DNA of 64,000 nucleotides from Marinobacter sp. F3R11 (GTDB taxonomy: Bacteria > Pseudomonadota > Gammaproteobacteria > Pseudomonadales > Oleiphilaceae), in contig NZ_QOCH01000015.1 of NCBI RefSeq assembly GCF_003318275.1, positions 283,608 to 347,607 of the forward strand, in the 5' to 3' direction. The position numbers were made by a program, and so were the translations under genes. Under the pieces are notes generated by a model that was not told the DNA's origin, did not search any database, and saw only the letters and a list, made by a program, of their open reading frames with translations. How positions within the stretch are numbered: position 1 is the stretch's first letter; the number at the start of each line of letters is the position of its first letter. Below are positions 17,401-26,258 of the stretch, piece after piece.

Positions 17401-18033
17401 ACGTGCGGCTTCGCCAAGCATGTCGTAGGAATAGGTATATCCCTTGGCCATATAGGACCTTGCCTCACTCTGGGCCTCTTCGATATCACGGCCCAGAACA
17501 AACTGCCGGCCCATTTCTTTCATGGCCTGGCCTGCAACTGTGCGAACCACCGGCTCACCAAGACGCTTGACCAGCTTGCGCAGTGTATCCCCTACCGTGT
17601 GACGCTCAGAGTCTTTCAGCAGGTTGCTTGTCATCAACAGCGCAACAGTTGTGGAATTGATAAACGATGACGTCGCCTTGCCAACGTGAGCACTCCAGTT
17701 GCCGGAGGTGATCTTGTCTTCAATCAAAGCATGGATGGTGGTGTTGTCAGGCACACGCAACAGCGCCTCGGCCAGGCACATCAGCGCAACACCCTCTTTG
17801 GTGGTGAGGCCGTATTCCGCAAGAAACTTTTCCATGATCGTGGACTTCGCATTTGCGCGGACACTACGCACCAGGTCTGCGGCCCGGGCGGATATTGCTT
17901 CACGCTCTTCGCGGGACAACTGAGCGTCAGCAATCAACTCGTGAATCACTTTATGTTCATCTTCGAGATAATAATCGCGAATCGCCTGCCGGCTTTCAGA
18001 AATTTCGGGAGTCACTGATTGCTGTGCTGACAT
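14404..18033 (-). CDS. putA: Bifunctional proline dehydrogenase / glutamate-semialdehyde dehydrogenase PutA, 1209 aa
   Basis: This enzyme oxidises proline to glutamate in two steps. The FAD-dependent proline dehydrogenase barrel spans about 130-500 (RLVKGAYWDAEIKRAQ at 349, RLHGMGE at 429). The NAD-dependent aldehyde dehydrogenase spans about 565-1010 (SPWNFPLAIF at 681, ETGGLNAMIV with Glu785, SAGQRCSALR with catalytic Cys819). A C-terminal ALDH-like extension follows. It lacks the ribbon-helix-helix repressor domain that begins trifunctional PutA of E. coli (about 1320 aa). Control instead may come from the divergent Lrp-type gene at 18376. The intergenic region is AT-rich. Confidence 0.95.
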   Translation of the reverse strand: MSAQQSVTPEISESRQAIRDYYLEDEHKVIHELIADAQLSREEREAISARAADLVRSVRANAKSTIMEKFLAEYGLTTKEGVALMCLAEALLRVPDNTTIHALIEDKITSGNWSAHVGKATSSFINSTTVALLMTSNLLKDSERHTVGDTLRKLVKRLGEPVVRTVAGQAMKEMGRQFVLGRDIEEAQSEARSYMAKGYTYSYDMLGEAARTDADARRYFESYSNAIDSIAKNCKGDVRKNPGISVKLSALLARYEYGHKERVMTELLPRALKLAKKAAAANMGFNIDAEEQDRLDLSLDVIEGLLSDPELAGWDGFGVVVQAFAKRASHTIDWLYALSEKLDRRIMIRLVKGAYWDAEIKRAQVMGLPDFPVFTRKACSDVSYLSCARKLVRMSDRIYPQFATHNAHSVSAVLELAKAAGLKNYEFQRLHGMGESLHNQVLEESGVPCRIYAPVGKHSDLLAYLVRRLLENGANSSFVNQIVDTSITPEDIARDPIDVVQALGDNLSSKVIVRPENLFGAERRNSKGWDITDPVTVERVNKGRGEFRSYRWVGGPLIAADSRGTEVLEVRNPANPDDLVGHITQADEADVSAAIGAAQQGFAGWSAMPVEERAACVRKVGDLLEENAHELFALTTREAGKSLLDAIAEIREAVDFSQFYANEALRYKDSGEARGVICCISPWNFPLAIFAGQILANLAVGNAVVAKPAEQTSLLAVRAVELMHEAGIPEDAIQLLPGSGATVGTALTSDPRVAGVCFTGSTATAQRINKVMAENMAPDAPLAAETGGLNAMIVDSTALPEQVVRDVLASSFQSAGQRCSALRMLYVQTDIADHLLEMLYGAMEELGIGDPWELSTDVGPVIDEAARKKIVDHCDKFEQKGLLLKKLPVPEKGLFVSPAVLKVSGIEDMEEEIFGPVLHVATFEAKDIDKVVDAINAKGYGLTFGIHSRVDNRVDRISSRIKVGNIYVNRNQIGAIVGSQPFGGEGLSGTGPKAGGPQYVRRFLKGATAERPADPGAKVIDGKKLEELIGSLGKCKVLAPAPRIQALEPVFGRVPEPLDAHIEELPGPTGELNRLSNHARGTILCLGPDKDTALAQAAMALSQGNKVVVIAPGIADTVSRAAHAGLPVVGVEGNLEPEALVRVRGFEAVVSCAEQPLLKKYRLALARRDGALLPLITEHTLDQRFVIERHLCVDTTAAGGNASLIAASE

Positions 18034-18375
18034 AGCTGCACTCTCTCGGTTGTTTGCTCAGTTGTTTGCCTTTTTCGCATTCTACCTACAACATCAAAGT
18101 CGGTTTCACTATAAAAAACATAACCACAAACAATTAAGACTTTATTAATCTATAAAATTTGATAAATGACCTTTCGTATAACAAAATAAAGGGAAAATTG
18201 ACCTTCCCATTAACCTTTACCCACCAAAAACCCTGTAGCATCTGGCGTTTACAATCTAAAGCATAGCGTCCATATCGATGACTTGCCCGAAAGTGACAAA
18301 CCCGGGCTTTACCGGGAGTTTTCGACCGGAATAACGGGGGAAATCAGGTACAAAAAAGATATAAGGCCCAGGACC
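18034..18375. promoter_or_regulatory. Divergent intergenic region between putA and the Lrp regulator
   Basis: These 342 bp have no credible coding frame. The middle (about 18,110-18,190) is very AT-rich, with runs such as TTTATTAATCTATAAAA, which suits promoters and binding of an Lrp-type regulator that prefers AT-rich curved DNA. No clear single operator could be fixed by eye. Confidence 0.5.
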
Positions 18376-18828
18376 ATGAACGAACTCGACCGGATCGACC
18401 TCTCAATTATTCGTGAATTACAGAAGAACGCGCGGATCACAATCACCGAGCTTGCCTCTCGTGTCGGCCTCTCGAAAACTCCGTGTCAGGTTCGCATGCG
18501 GCGGCTTGAGGAGCAGGGGTTCATCACCGGTTACACCGTACTGGTTAATCAGACCAAGCTGGGGCAAAGCCACATTGCTTTCGCGCAGGTTACCCTGAGT
18601 GATACCAGCAGCGATGCGCTGAAGGCCTTCAACAAGGCCGTCAGACAAATTGCTGCGATTGAGCAGTGCCACATGATGGCTGCCAATTTCGATTACCTGA
18701 TGAAAGTGCGGACCCGCAACATGGCAGAATACAGGCAAGTATTGGGTGAGCAGATTTCAGCACTGCCCCACGTATTGCAAACAAGTACGTTTGTAGTAAT
18801 GGAAAGTGTAAAAGATGCGGGGCTCTAA
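18376..18828 (+). CDS. Lrp/AsnC-family regulator, probable regulator of putA, 150 aa
   Basis: The AsnC-type helix-turn-helix (about residues 3-60; LASRVGLSKTPCQVRMRRLE) and RAM domain are complete from ATG 18376. A TTG at 18283 would add 31 unlike residues. The motif LSKTPCQVR is typical of Lrp-type proline utilisation regulators. The gene is divergent from putA, as in other bacteria where an Lrp homologue (PutR or BkdR type) activates proline or amino acid catabolism. Its last four bases overlap the convergent gene at 18825. Confidence 0.88.
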   Translation: MNELDRIDLSIIRELQKNARITITELASRVGLSKTPCQVRMRRLEEQGFITGYTVLVNQTKLGQSHIAFAQVTLSDTSSDALKAFNKAVRQIAAIEQCHMMAANFDYLMKVRTRNMAEYRQVLGEQISALPHVLQTSTFVVMESVKDAGL

Positions 18829-19625
18829 GGAGCCGGGTTGTTGACCCGGGCCAGTCCCAGAGTAGATACATGCAAACCAAGCTCACTCCGGTACAGCGCA
18901 TTACCGATACCAAGCACAATATTTTCTACCGTGAAGTTAGAGGACACTGCACTGGCACCACCAATGGAGCGGGACTCCAGAACGAGTACCAGGCGCAGCA
19001 AATCAAGAAGGCGGATGACCAGGTCCAGAATACCGAAATCTTCTGGCGCGTCACCGATGCGAGCTATCACGTATGCTTTGGCGGCTTCTACCACAAAGGC
19101 TTCGTGGTCTGTCAGATGCTCGGAACTCAGGCACTTAATGGATTCAACACGCTGTTCCCGCTCCCGCCTGATAGCCTCCATGCAAACCTGACCGGAGTTT
19201 TCCGGGGTACTACCGCCGCGCAGAAGGCCCGCGAGCCGGAAATCCACTTTACCCTCGCTGCGCATCTGCTCATATTCGTTGTTCAGGCTTTCTTTTGCGT
19301 GGGGCAGATAACGGCGGATTGCCGCCTCCCGTGCCCGCTCCAGGTCTTCAGTCGTCGCCAGGCTCACCAGTGAACTCATCACGCGCACGCAATGGAGCAG
19401 GTGCTGCCAGTCAGCAGCCCCGATTGAATGCGGATCATCCGGCAGCACACGCTTTGCAGACACAAACTTGAAATACAGGGCTGTTACTTCCTGCTCGGAA
19501 AAATCAGACGTGCGAATAATTCGCCGCAGCCCCAGCTTTTCTATATCCCGCAAAAGACTGGGAATCAGCATCAGGACGTAATGCTGCGCACCTTCTGATA
19601 TCAACATGCTGACGGACACTCCCAT
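18825..19625 (-). CDS. Hypothetical protein, 266 aa
   Basis: I do not recognise this protein. It is mostly helical, acidic, with many Leu and Arg residues and no signal peptide; the Leu-rich segment near residue 200 (LDLVIRLLDLLRLVLVLE) could be an amphipathic or weakly membrane-associated helix. A second ATG six codons in (MLISEGAQ) is an alternative start. The stop codon overlaps the end of the convergent lrp gene by 4 bp. The MFS gene at 19659 is on the same strand just upstream of it, 33 bp away, so they may be cotranscribed. Confidence 0.6.
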   Translation of the reverse strand: MGVSVSMLISEGAQHYVLMLIPSLLRDIEKLGLRRIIRTSDFSEQEVTALYFKFVSAKRVLPDDPHSIGAADWQHLLHCVRVMSSLVSLATTEDLERAREAAIRRYLPHAKESLNNEYEQMRSEGKVDFRLAGLLRGGSTPENSGQVCMEAIRREREQRVESIKCLSSEHLTDHEAFVVEAAKAYVIARIGDAPEDFGILDLVIRLLDLLRLVLVLESRSIGGASAVSSNFTVENIVLGIGNALYRSELGLHVSTLGLARVNNPAP

Positions 19626-19658
19626 TTGAACATGTGGCTACCATAGCACCAAGAGCGC

Positions 19659-20837
19659 TCATACAGCAGGCTCAGCTTCCCTGCTCTTGGTCTGGCGCGC
19701 CAGATGAAGCACCCACACACCAAGCCCCATCACCAATAACGTAAGCCACAGGCCGTTGGTGTAATTACCCTCGACATCTGCAAGATAACCCACAACAGCA
19801 GGCGCCAGCATCTGGGCGATACCATAACTGAAGGTTAGCCGGCTCATGGGCCGGGAAGGATTCTCGGGAAACTCCCTCCCCACCATAGCCAACATCATGC
19901 TGACGATACCGATAAAACTGGCACCATAAATAACGGCGCTAAGCATGACGCTGACCATGCTCGTGTTGATGATCAGCATCAGGATACTGAGCGCATTGAG
20001 CGAGTATGCGAGGTAGAGAGCCATCCACTGCCCCCATCGGCGCGTGAACACATCCCAAAGCCAGCAGGCTGGCGTGGCTGCAAGGCCGGCAACCAGCCAG
20101 ATCAGCCAGCCGTGGCCACTGAGTGCCGGTATGGACTCGGCAATAGCCACCAGGAAAGTCGCAGTTACCACATACCCTACTCCGGCACAGAAATAGGCTA
20201 TCTGCAGAATCACAACAAACCGGCTGCGCTCATCATTGGCTGCCGAGCTTCCGGTTCGCGGCAAGGCACAGGCACGATAATCCGGCATCCAGCGCCAGGC
20301 AGGAACCAGCAACGCCAGACCCACAAGCCCGTATATCACCCACTGCTGATCCCAGCTGAAGGGCCCTTTGATCAGCTCCGCAAGAACCGCCGTCAGAACA
20401 ATCCCGAGTCCAATGCCTGAAAAGAACACACCAAGTTCGGATTTTTCGTTGTTTTTGATCAGCCAGCTCATCAACAGGCCGGCACCGAGCAGCATGCCTG
20501 CAGAAGTACTCAGGCCTGAAACAAAACGCAGGGCAAACCACAACCAGATTTCCGTGGTGTACCCCATGAGAACAGTAGAGACAACCGCCACAACAAGCCC
20601 GAGCTGATACAGCTTTACCTTGAGATCAAGATCACTGATCCGGGTAATAAGCAACGCGCCCGTAAGGTAGCCTGCATAATTTACTGTCGCCAGCATACCT
20701 ACCACAGACTGGCTCAACCCAAGCGCTTCCATCATCTCGGGGATCATTGGCGTGTATGAAAACCGTGCAACACCGACCGTGACCATTACAGTGATCACAC
20801 TAGCCGCCAGTACCCTTATTGTTTCTATTGTTTTCAC
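19659..20837 (-). CDS. YbfB/YjiJ-family MFS transporter, 392 aa
   Basis: The protein is a twelve-helix inner-membrane carrier. The first helix carries VTVGVARFSYTPMIPEMMEALGLS, a sequence typical of YbfB/YjiJ-type MFS proteins. The reading starts with GTG at 20837, preceded by GGGAAG at good distance. Substrate is unknown. The gene lies 30 bp downstream of efpL on the same strand and 33 bp upstream of the unknown gene at 18825. Confidence 0.82.
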   Translation of the reverse strand: MKTIETIRVLAASVITVMVTVGVARFSYTPMIPEMMEALGLSQSVVGMLATVNYAGYLTGALLITRISDLDLKVKLYQLGLVVAVVSTVLMGYTTEIWLWFALRFVSGLSTSAGMLLGAGLLMSWLIKNNEKSELGVFFSGIGLGIVLTAVLAELIKGPFSWDQQWVIYGLVGLALLVPAWRWMPDYRACALPRTGSSAANDERSRFVVILQIAYFCAGVGYVVTATFLVAIAESIPALSGHGWLIWLVAGLAATPACWLWDVFTRRWGQWMALYLAYSLNALSILMLIINTSMVSVMLSAVIYGASFIGIVSMMLAMVGREFPENPSRPMSRLTFSYGIAQMLAPAVVGYLADVEGNYTNGLWLTLLVMGLGVWVLHLARQTKSREAEPAV

Positions 20838-20867
20838 GGGGCTTCCCTGGTTCAGAACAACTTCGGA

Positions 20868-21434
20868 TCAGGCGCGGCTAAGGAACTTGCGTTCTTCCAC
20901 GTTGATTTTGATCCGGTCACCGGTAGAAATATGCTCAGGAACCTGAATCACCAAACCGGTTTTCATTTTTGCGGGTTTGGTACGTGCTGTTGCAGAGCCA
21001 CCCTTTACAGATGGGTCGGTTTCCTCAATATCAAGTTCTACAGTTGGAGGGAGCGCCAGGGCTACAGGCGCGTCGCTGACCAGAACCACCATAACACCCT
21101 GAGTATCTTCAGTGATAAATAGCAACTCATCTGCAATTGCATCACGACTCAGACTGTATTGGGTAAAGTCTTCGCTATCCATGAAGACATATTCATCGCC
21201 ATCAGAATAGGAAAAGGTCGCTGGCCTGCGCACGAGATCGGCGAGGTTCAGCATATCGGAGTCCTTGAACGTCTCGTCGATCTTGGCTCCGGTTACCACG
21301 TCGTACATACGCATGCGATAAAGACTGCCGCCGGCCCGGCCCTGAGGAACAGAGCGCTCAATGTCCTTTACAAAATACACCCGGCCTTCGTATTCAACTG
21401 CAGAATTCTTCTTGATTTCATTTGCTCTTGGCAT
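20868..21434 (-). CDS. efpL: Elongation factor P-like protein EfpL (YeiP), 188 aa
   Basis: The three beta-barrel domains of the EF-P family are present: KOW-like N-terminal domain from residue 3, then two OB domains (about 65-130, 130-185). The loop that reaches the ribosomal P site reads [13 protein letters not shown] with Arg at the tip, in place of the modifiable Lys of EF-P. This is the mark of the EfpL/YeiP branch, which helps ribosomes past stalling sequences without EpmA-type modification. A GGAGC site precedes ATG 21434. The gene is divergent from the RIO-type kinase gene. Confidence 0.88.
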   Translation of the reverse strand: MPRANEIKKNSAVEYEGRVYFVKDIERSVPQGRAGGSLYRMRMYDVVTGAKIDETFKDSDMLNLADLVRRPATFSYSDGDEYVFMDSEDFTQYSLSRDAIADELLFITEDTQGVMVVLVSDAPVALALPPTVELDIEETDPSVKGGSATARTKPAKMKTGLVIQVPEHISTGDRIKINVEERKFLSRA

Positions 21435-21718
21435 TTTTTAAAGCTCCGAAACAATACCGTAAACGCGTTCATACCGGGTATCAGCCGGCGGATTTCACAC
21501 CCGGCAATTCTACCCGCAGATCAGCCCCGCCGATACGGGGCAGGCGGACACTATAGGTCATTCTGTAAAAAGCTTCCCGGCCCTATAACCGGATTCACAT
21601 AAGAAATAGCAATTTGATGTAAGCTATGCTTCATTGTGACCATCCTGTCGGCCTTCTCCTGATTTCAGGTTTAAGCATACACTTGGTCGGCACGCATACG
21701 GCTAAACTGAAAGGTTTT

Positions 21719-22573
21719 ATGAAAGTACCCAAGAGATTGCAGCCCCTGGTCGACGACGGCATGGTGGACGAAGTGCTTTACCAGCTCATGAGCGGTAAAG
21801 AGGCACAGGTTTACGTGGTGCGGTGTGGTGAGCATGTGCGCTGCGCGAAGGTGTTCAAGGAAGCGCAGAAACGGAGCTTCAAGCAGGCCGTTGAATACCA
21901 GGAAGGCCGGAAAGTACGTAACAGCCGCCGGGCCCGGGCAATGAGCAAAAAAACCCGCTACGGCCAGAAAGAACAGGAAGATGCCTGGCTCAATGCCGAA
22001 GTGGATGCCCTGTACCGGCTGGCTGAGGCCGGGGTGCGCGTACCTGCCCCCATGGGCTTTGTGGATGGTGTGCTGCTGATGGAGTTGATTGCCGACGCCG
22101 ATGGCAAAGCAGCTCCGCGCCTCGATGATGTCACTCTCACTCCAGACCAGGCGCGGGATTATCACGAACGGATTATCGCTGAGATTGTTCGAATGCTGAG
22201 TGCCGGGCTTATTCACGGCGACTTGTCAGAGTTCAACGTACTGGTAGACAGCAACGGCCCAGTGATCATCGACCTTCCCCAGGCAGTGAATGCTGCCGGC
22301 AACAACAACGCCGAACGTATGCTGGAGCGGGATGTGGACAACATGCGCCGCTATTTTGCCAAGTTCGCACCCGATCTGCTGATTACCGATTATGGCAAGG
22401 AAATCTGGGCGCTGTACGAGAGCGGCAACCTGCATCCTGACAGCAAACTGACCGGGTGTTTCGAACACGATACCCACAGTGCTGATGTCGACGAGCTAAT
22501 GGCGGTGATTGACGCTGCAAAAGAGGAAGAAAGGGATCGGCAGGAACGCATGCAGGAAGACGACGAGGACTGA
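21719..22573 (+). CDS. RIO-type serine protein kinase, 284 aa
   Basis: RIO kinase motifs are visible: a nucleotide-binding SGKEAQVY (25-32), the catalytic Lys44 region (CAKVFKEA), the loop HGDLSEFNVL at 166-175 and the metal-binding IIDLPQ at 183-188. The C-terminus is acidic (EEERDRQERMQEDDED). The start ATG 21719 follows AAAGG; a longer frame from 21626 is not family-like. RIO kinases in archaea and eukaryotes act in ribosome maturation; in gammaproteobacteria the role is unknown. Its position beside efpL could point to translation, but this is an inference. Confidence 0.85.
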   Translation: MKVPKRLQPLVDDGMVDEVLYQLMSGKEAQVYVVRCGEHVRCAKVFKEAQKRSFKQAVEYQEGRKVRNSRRARAMSKKTRYGQKEQEDAWLNAEVDALYRLAEAGVRVPAPMGFVDGVLLMELIADADGKAAPRLDDVTLTPDQARDYHERIIAEIVRMLSAGLIHGDLSEFNVLVDSNGPVIIDLPQAVNAAGNNNAERMLERDVDNMRRYFAKFAPDLLITDYGKEIWALYESGNLHPDSKLTGCFEHDTHSADVDELMAVIDAAKEEERDRQERMQEDDED

Positions 22574-22596
22574 TTCCGCCCCGTCATTCCGGACAC

Positions 22597-23271
22597 TTAC
22601 CATGCAAGCCAGATAACGTGTCTGGCGCCCTTCCCGGGGCGATGAGCCCGAACAGTCACCGCCTCTGCAGAGAGCCCGGCCCGCTTCAGGCATTCGGTAA
22701 AGGTTGGATCCTGACCTGCAGACCAATAGGCCAGGATACCCTCTGGCCGCAGTGCTTCCTGCGCGGCAGCAATGCCCGCAGAAGAATACAGCCAGTCATT
22801 TTCTTTACGTGTAAGGCCTTCCGGGCCGTTATCGATATCCAGCATAATGGCATCGTAACTGGCCGGAGAATCCTTGATCAGCTGCACTACATCACCAATA
22901 TGCACCCGCGCACGAGGGTCTTTCAGCGGATAACCCGCCGCATTGCCCAGCGGCCCCAGATTCCACTGTTCTACTTCAGGCACCAGCTCTGCAACGGTTA
23001 CCTCTGCAGTCTCCCCCAGAGACTGCAAAGCGGCCGCCAGGGTAAAGCCCATACCCAGCCCGCCAATAAGCACCTTTGGCGCCGGATGATCTGCAATGCG
23101 TTCACAGGCCAGCGTGGCAAGTGCGTCCTCAGAGCCGTGCAGGCGGGTATTCATCAGCTCGCCGCTTGTGCCGGCAATACGGATGGAGAACTCATCGTTA
23201 CGCTGCAACAGGCGCAGTTCTGTGCCCTTGCCCGGAATAATCGCAGTGCCAAGCAATTCGAAACGAGCCAT
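22597..23271 (-). CDS. Spermidine synthase-like methyltransferase fold protein, 224 aa
   Basis: A Rossmann methyltransferase fold is indicated by VLIGGLGMGFTLAAAL (motif I, about residues 70-85), the acidic EL after strand 2 (TVAELVPEVEQW) and LDIDNGPEGLTRKENDWLYS. The last resembles the active-site region of the spermidine synthase-like family. Typical aminopropyltransferase residues are not all present, so it may not make polyamines. The start ATG 23271 has AGAGG upstream. It is convergent with the RIO kinase gene (23-bp gap). Confidence 0.72.
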   Translation of the reverse strand: MARFELLGTAIIPGKGTELRLLQRNDEFSIRIAGTSGELMNTRLHGSEDALATLACERIADHPAPKVLIGGLGMGFTLAAALQSLGETAEVTVAELVPEVEQWNLGPLGNAAGYPLKDPRARVHIGDVVQLIKDSPASYDAIMLDIDNGPEGLTRKENDWLYSSAGIAAAQEALRPEGILAYWSAGQDPTFTECLKRAGLSAEAVTVRAHRPGKGARHVIWLAW

Positions 23272-23328
23272 ACAAAACCTCTGAAGATGAAATCCCACGG
23301 GAGAGTCCGGGGTTAAGGCAGATGAAAC

Positions 23329-25377
23329 TCAGCTCTGCGCTACTGTACGAGCGGTACGCTCTAGCGTCAGGGCAATACGCTCGAACATCCCCTCGATGGT
23401 TACTGTTTGCGAATCCGGCTCTTTCACTGAGTGAAGCGCCTTGAGAAGCTCCGAGCTCACTTCCCGGAACCGGGAGTTCATCTGGCCCTTGGAGCTCAAC
23501 AGGTAGGTGTCGGCCAACACCTGTTGCCATTCTGCCAGTTTCGCATCAACAGCGGCACTGCGGTGGTTCTTGATACGTTTTCGCAAACGAATGGACATGT
23601 GACCTATGTTAAGCCCGGTAAACCCCAGATCTGTCATATTGCGACTGAGACTGCCCGAACTCTGGTCATAATTGGCAAGCCGCAAGAGGCGCTCACCCAT
23701 TCGGCCATTAAACCAGTTTTCCGGCCTGCGGTGGTAATCAATGCCTACCAGATCCCGAGCCGTTGCCTTGAGTAAACGACGCTGCATCAGCTGGCTGTCC
23801 GGGGGCGTGATCAGTTTGAACACCCAGTAGAGTACACTCATACCAACAAACAGCCCCAAAGCATTACTGGTGGCGACCTCCATGTTGAATGTCATGTGAT
23901 TGCCTGGCTGTACAATCAGCGTGAAAGGGATACATAAACCCAGACCGTAAGGCAGGGTCTTGCGGTTCGCAATGGCCAGCAACGCGACGAAGTAAGGGCC
24001 CGCGAGTATAAGCACCAGCAACTCAAAGTCGCCGCTGCTGCCAGACAACAGTCCCAACCCAAAAAACAGACTCAGCGGGATTGCAACCACAACCCCCAGC
24101 AGCAGGCGCCGTAGGATTGAGGTCAGTACAACCCGGGAAAAACGGGCAAACATCACCGAAAATACAACCGGCATAATCATCAGCATAATGGCCGCCGGGC
24201 TGCCGGTGCTCAACCATACCGCCGCCCCGAGCATGAAAACCATCGCCGTCCGGAAACCGTTAACGGCACCGATCAATGGGTCCCGGTGAGTTTTCAACCT
24301 TGAAGCTTTCAGCAGCGTCTGATCACGGTTTTCAAGGGCGTTATAGGCCCGCAATACCATGGCCAGATCCGCCACCAGCTCTGCAGCGGTCTGGGTAAGG
24401 CGAATCACAATAGCGGATTCATTTACATACGCAGCCCGATGCTCCAGCAACGCACGCCTCAGGGCCTGGGCCTCAATATAGGATTCCTCAAAACTGTCCG
24501 CTTCAGCGACTTTTATAAATTGGGTTCGCATGTCCTCCAGCAACTTGCTAAACGCCGGCGAAACCAGGTCCGGGTGGTTACGAGGGAAGCGCCCCATAAT
24601 TTGTGTAACGGCGAGCAACGACATCACTTTGTTGCAGAGCAAATTTGCCGCCCTGCTCCGCCCCGGCCCCTCAGGCCCTTCATAAGCAACGGCACTGGAA
24701 TCATCATTCAGTACAATCAGGTTTTCCAGAATCTGATCCGCGTGCTGGTGACGCTGCTCGTGAGTGCTGTCCGGATCAAGTTCAAGGGAGAGGTATTCGA
24801 GGGTTTTATTGATGACTGTTCGGGCATGACTGCGGAGGCTGTCCTTTACCGTAACGGGCCACAATAGCTGGCTGACCAGCATTGCACAGAGGGCGCCTAC
24901 AGTGATTTCACTAATCCGTGACTGGGCGATGTCAAACACCGCACGGCTATCTGCCAGGTTAGGGGTCAGCATCACCAACAGGACTACCAGCCCGGCGGTC
25001 ATGCCCGACATGGCAAAGGCATAGATGAAATTGGTGTTATGCACCATGGACGATGCTGCGGAATTCAGACCGATCCAGATGGTAAGGCAGGCAAGAGCAA
25101 GCAATGGGTATGGCATGAAAAACGCCAGGATCAGAATTCCTGCGCCGCCGCCCACCACCGATCCCAAAATCTGGCAAACAGCCTTTTCCGTCACCAGCCC
25201 GCTTTCCGGGCGGATCTGCAGAAACATGGCAGATACCAGTGCCCAGTATGGGCGATCAAGCTGCAGGTACATGGCCACAAACAATGCCAGCGCCACAGAT
25301 ATCACCCCTTTCAGGGCAAATATCACAGCACTTCTGTCAGGCATCAAAAGCTGGGCCAGCAGCGGGTGGAGCATCAT
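23329..25377 (-). CDS. FUSC-family (AaeB-like) inner-membrane efflux protein, 682 aa
   Basis: It has two blocks of about five to six transmembrane helices (about residues 20-180 and 365-510), each followed by a soluble helical region. This is the architecture of aromatic acid exporter AaeB and fusaric-acid resistance proteins. It works with a membrane-fusion partner to export aromatic carboxylates or similar compounds. GGAG precedes ATG 25377. The HlyD-type gene ends 13 bp upstream, and DUF1656 lies before that, so an AaeXAB-type operon is present. Confidence 0.87.
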   Translation of the reverse strand: MMLHPLLAQLLMPDRSAVIFALKGVISVALALFVAMYLQLDRPYWALVSAMFLQIRPESGLVTEKAVCQILGSVVGGGAGILILAFFMPYPLLALACLTIWIGLNSAASSMVHNTNFIYAFAMSGMTAGLVVLLVMLTPNLADSRAVFDIAQSRISEITVGALCAMLVSQLLWPVTVKDSLRSHARTVINKTLEYLSLELDPDSTHEQRHQHADQILENLIVLNDDSSAVAYEGPEGPGRSRAANLLCNKVMSLLAVTQIMGRFPRNHPDLVSPAFSKLLEDMRTQFIKVAEADSFEESYIEAQALRRALLEHRAAYVNESAIVIRLTQTAAELVADLAMVLRAYNALENRDQTLLKASRLKTHRDPLIGAVNGFRTAMVFMLGAAVWLSTGSPAAIMLMIMPVVFSVMFARFSRVVLTSILRRLLLGVVVAIPLSLFFGLGLLSGSSGDFELLVLILAGPYFVALLAIANRKTLPYGLGLCIPFTLIVQPGNHMTFNMEVATSNALGLFVGMSVLYWVFKLITPPDSQLMQRRLLKATARDLVGIDYHRRPENWFNGRMGERLLRLANYDQSSGSLSRNMTDLGFTGLNIGHMSIRLRKRIKNHRSAAVDAKLAEWQQVLADTYLLSSKGQMNSRFREVSSELLKALHSVKEPDSQTVTIEGMFERIALTLERTARTVAQS

Positions 25378-25390
25378 GCAGGAAGCTCCG

Positions 25391-26251
25391 TCACTCGGTT
25401 TCCAGATAAATGGAAACTGTCATGCCTGCGCTGATATTTACGCCTTCAGGGAGCGGATCAAGCTCGATATCGACCGGAATACGCTGGGCAAGACGCACCC
25501 AGTTAAATGCCTGTTGCACCTGAGGCAACATCTGGCTGTCACTACGGGTATTTGAATCAGCTATACCCTGCGCGATGCTGACCACTTCCCCTGTAAGCTT
25601 CTCATTGCCAGAAAGCAGGGTAATCCGGGCTTTCTGCCCTACCTTCACCCGTTGCAGTTTGGTTTCTTCAAAATATCCGGTCACATAAAAAGAGTCGCTT
25701 TTGATCAACGACAATGCCGAAGCCCCTCGGGAGACATAATTGCCCTGGCGTAAAGCAAAATTATTTACAGTACCGCTCTCCGGTGCCAGCACCTTCGTTC
25801 TCTCCAGATCGATCCGCGCCGTATCAAGTTCCGCCTGAGCAAGTTGGTAGCTGGCTTTGGCAGATTCAGCGCGGATACGGAAGGTTTCCAGACTGCCGTC
25901 GCTGACGGACTGACGATCAGCCACCTCTTGCCTGTTTTCATACTGATGTCTGGCGAGCTCCCAGGCTATCTTCTCCTGCATCAGCCGTGCAGCGGCCTCT
26001 GCGTACTTCGCCTGGTAACGGGTATCATCGATTGTAAAAAGAATATCACCCTCACTGACAGTCTGATTGTTTCTGACACTCAGGCCCGTTACCCACCCGG
26101 ATACATCAGGAGCAATAGTGATAACATCGGCCCGAATCCGGCCATCCCGGGTCCAGGGAGAATACAGATAGTAATTCCACACCCAGATTCCGGCCGCGAC
26201 GGCGACAGCCACCACCAGTAATGTAAGCCCAATACGCCCCGGTTTTCCCAT
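25391..26251 (-). CDS. HlyD-type membrane-fusion protein (AaeA-like), 286 aa
   Basis: The protein has an N-terminal anchor (about residues 5-25) followed by RIRADVITIAPDVSGWVTGLSVRNNQ. That is the biotinyl-lipoyl domain start of EmrA/AaeA adaptors, with the alpha-hairpin and the second lipoyl half (LAPESGTVNNFALRQGNYV) after it. It bridges the FUSC pump to an outer-membrane channel. The start at ATG 26251 fits the family; a longer frame to 26407 runs through the DUF1656 gene on the same strand and is not a gene. It is the middle gene of the operon. Confidence 0.88.
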   Translation of the reverse strand: MGKPGRIGLTLLVVAVAVAAGIWVWNYYLYSPWTRDGRIRADVITIAPDVSGWVTGLSVRNNQTVSEGDILFTIDDTRYQAKYAEAAARLMQEKIAWELARHQYENRQEVADRQSVSDGSLETFRIRAESAKASYQLAQAELDTARIDLERTKVLAPESGTVNNFALRQGNYVSRGASALSLIKSDSFYVTGYFEETKLQRVKVGQKARITLLSGNEKLTGEVVSIAQGIADSNTRSDSQMLPQVQQAFNWVRLAQRIPVDIELDPLPEGVNISAGMTVSIYLETE

Positions 26252-26258
26252 GAAAGCC

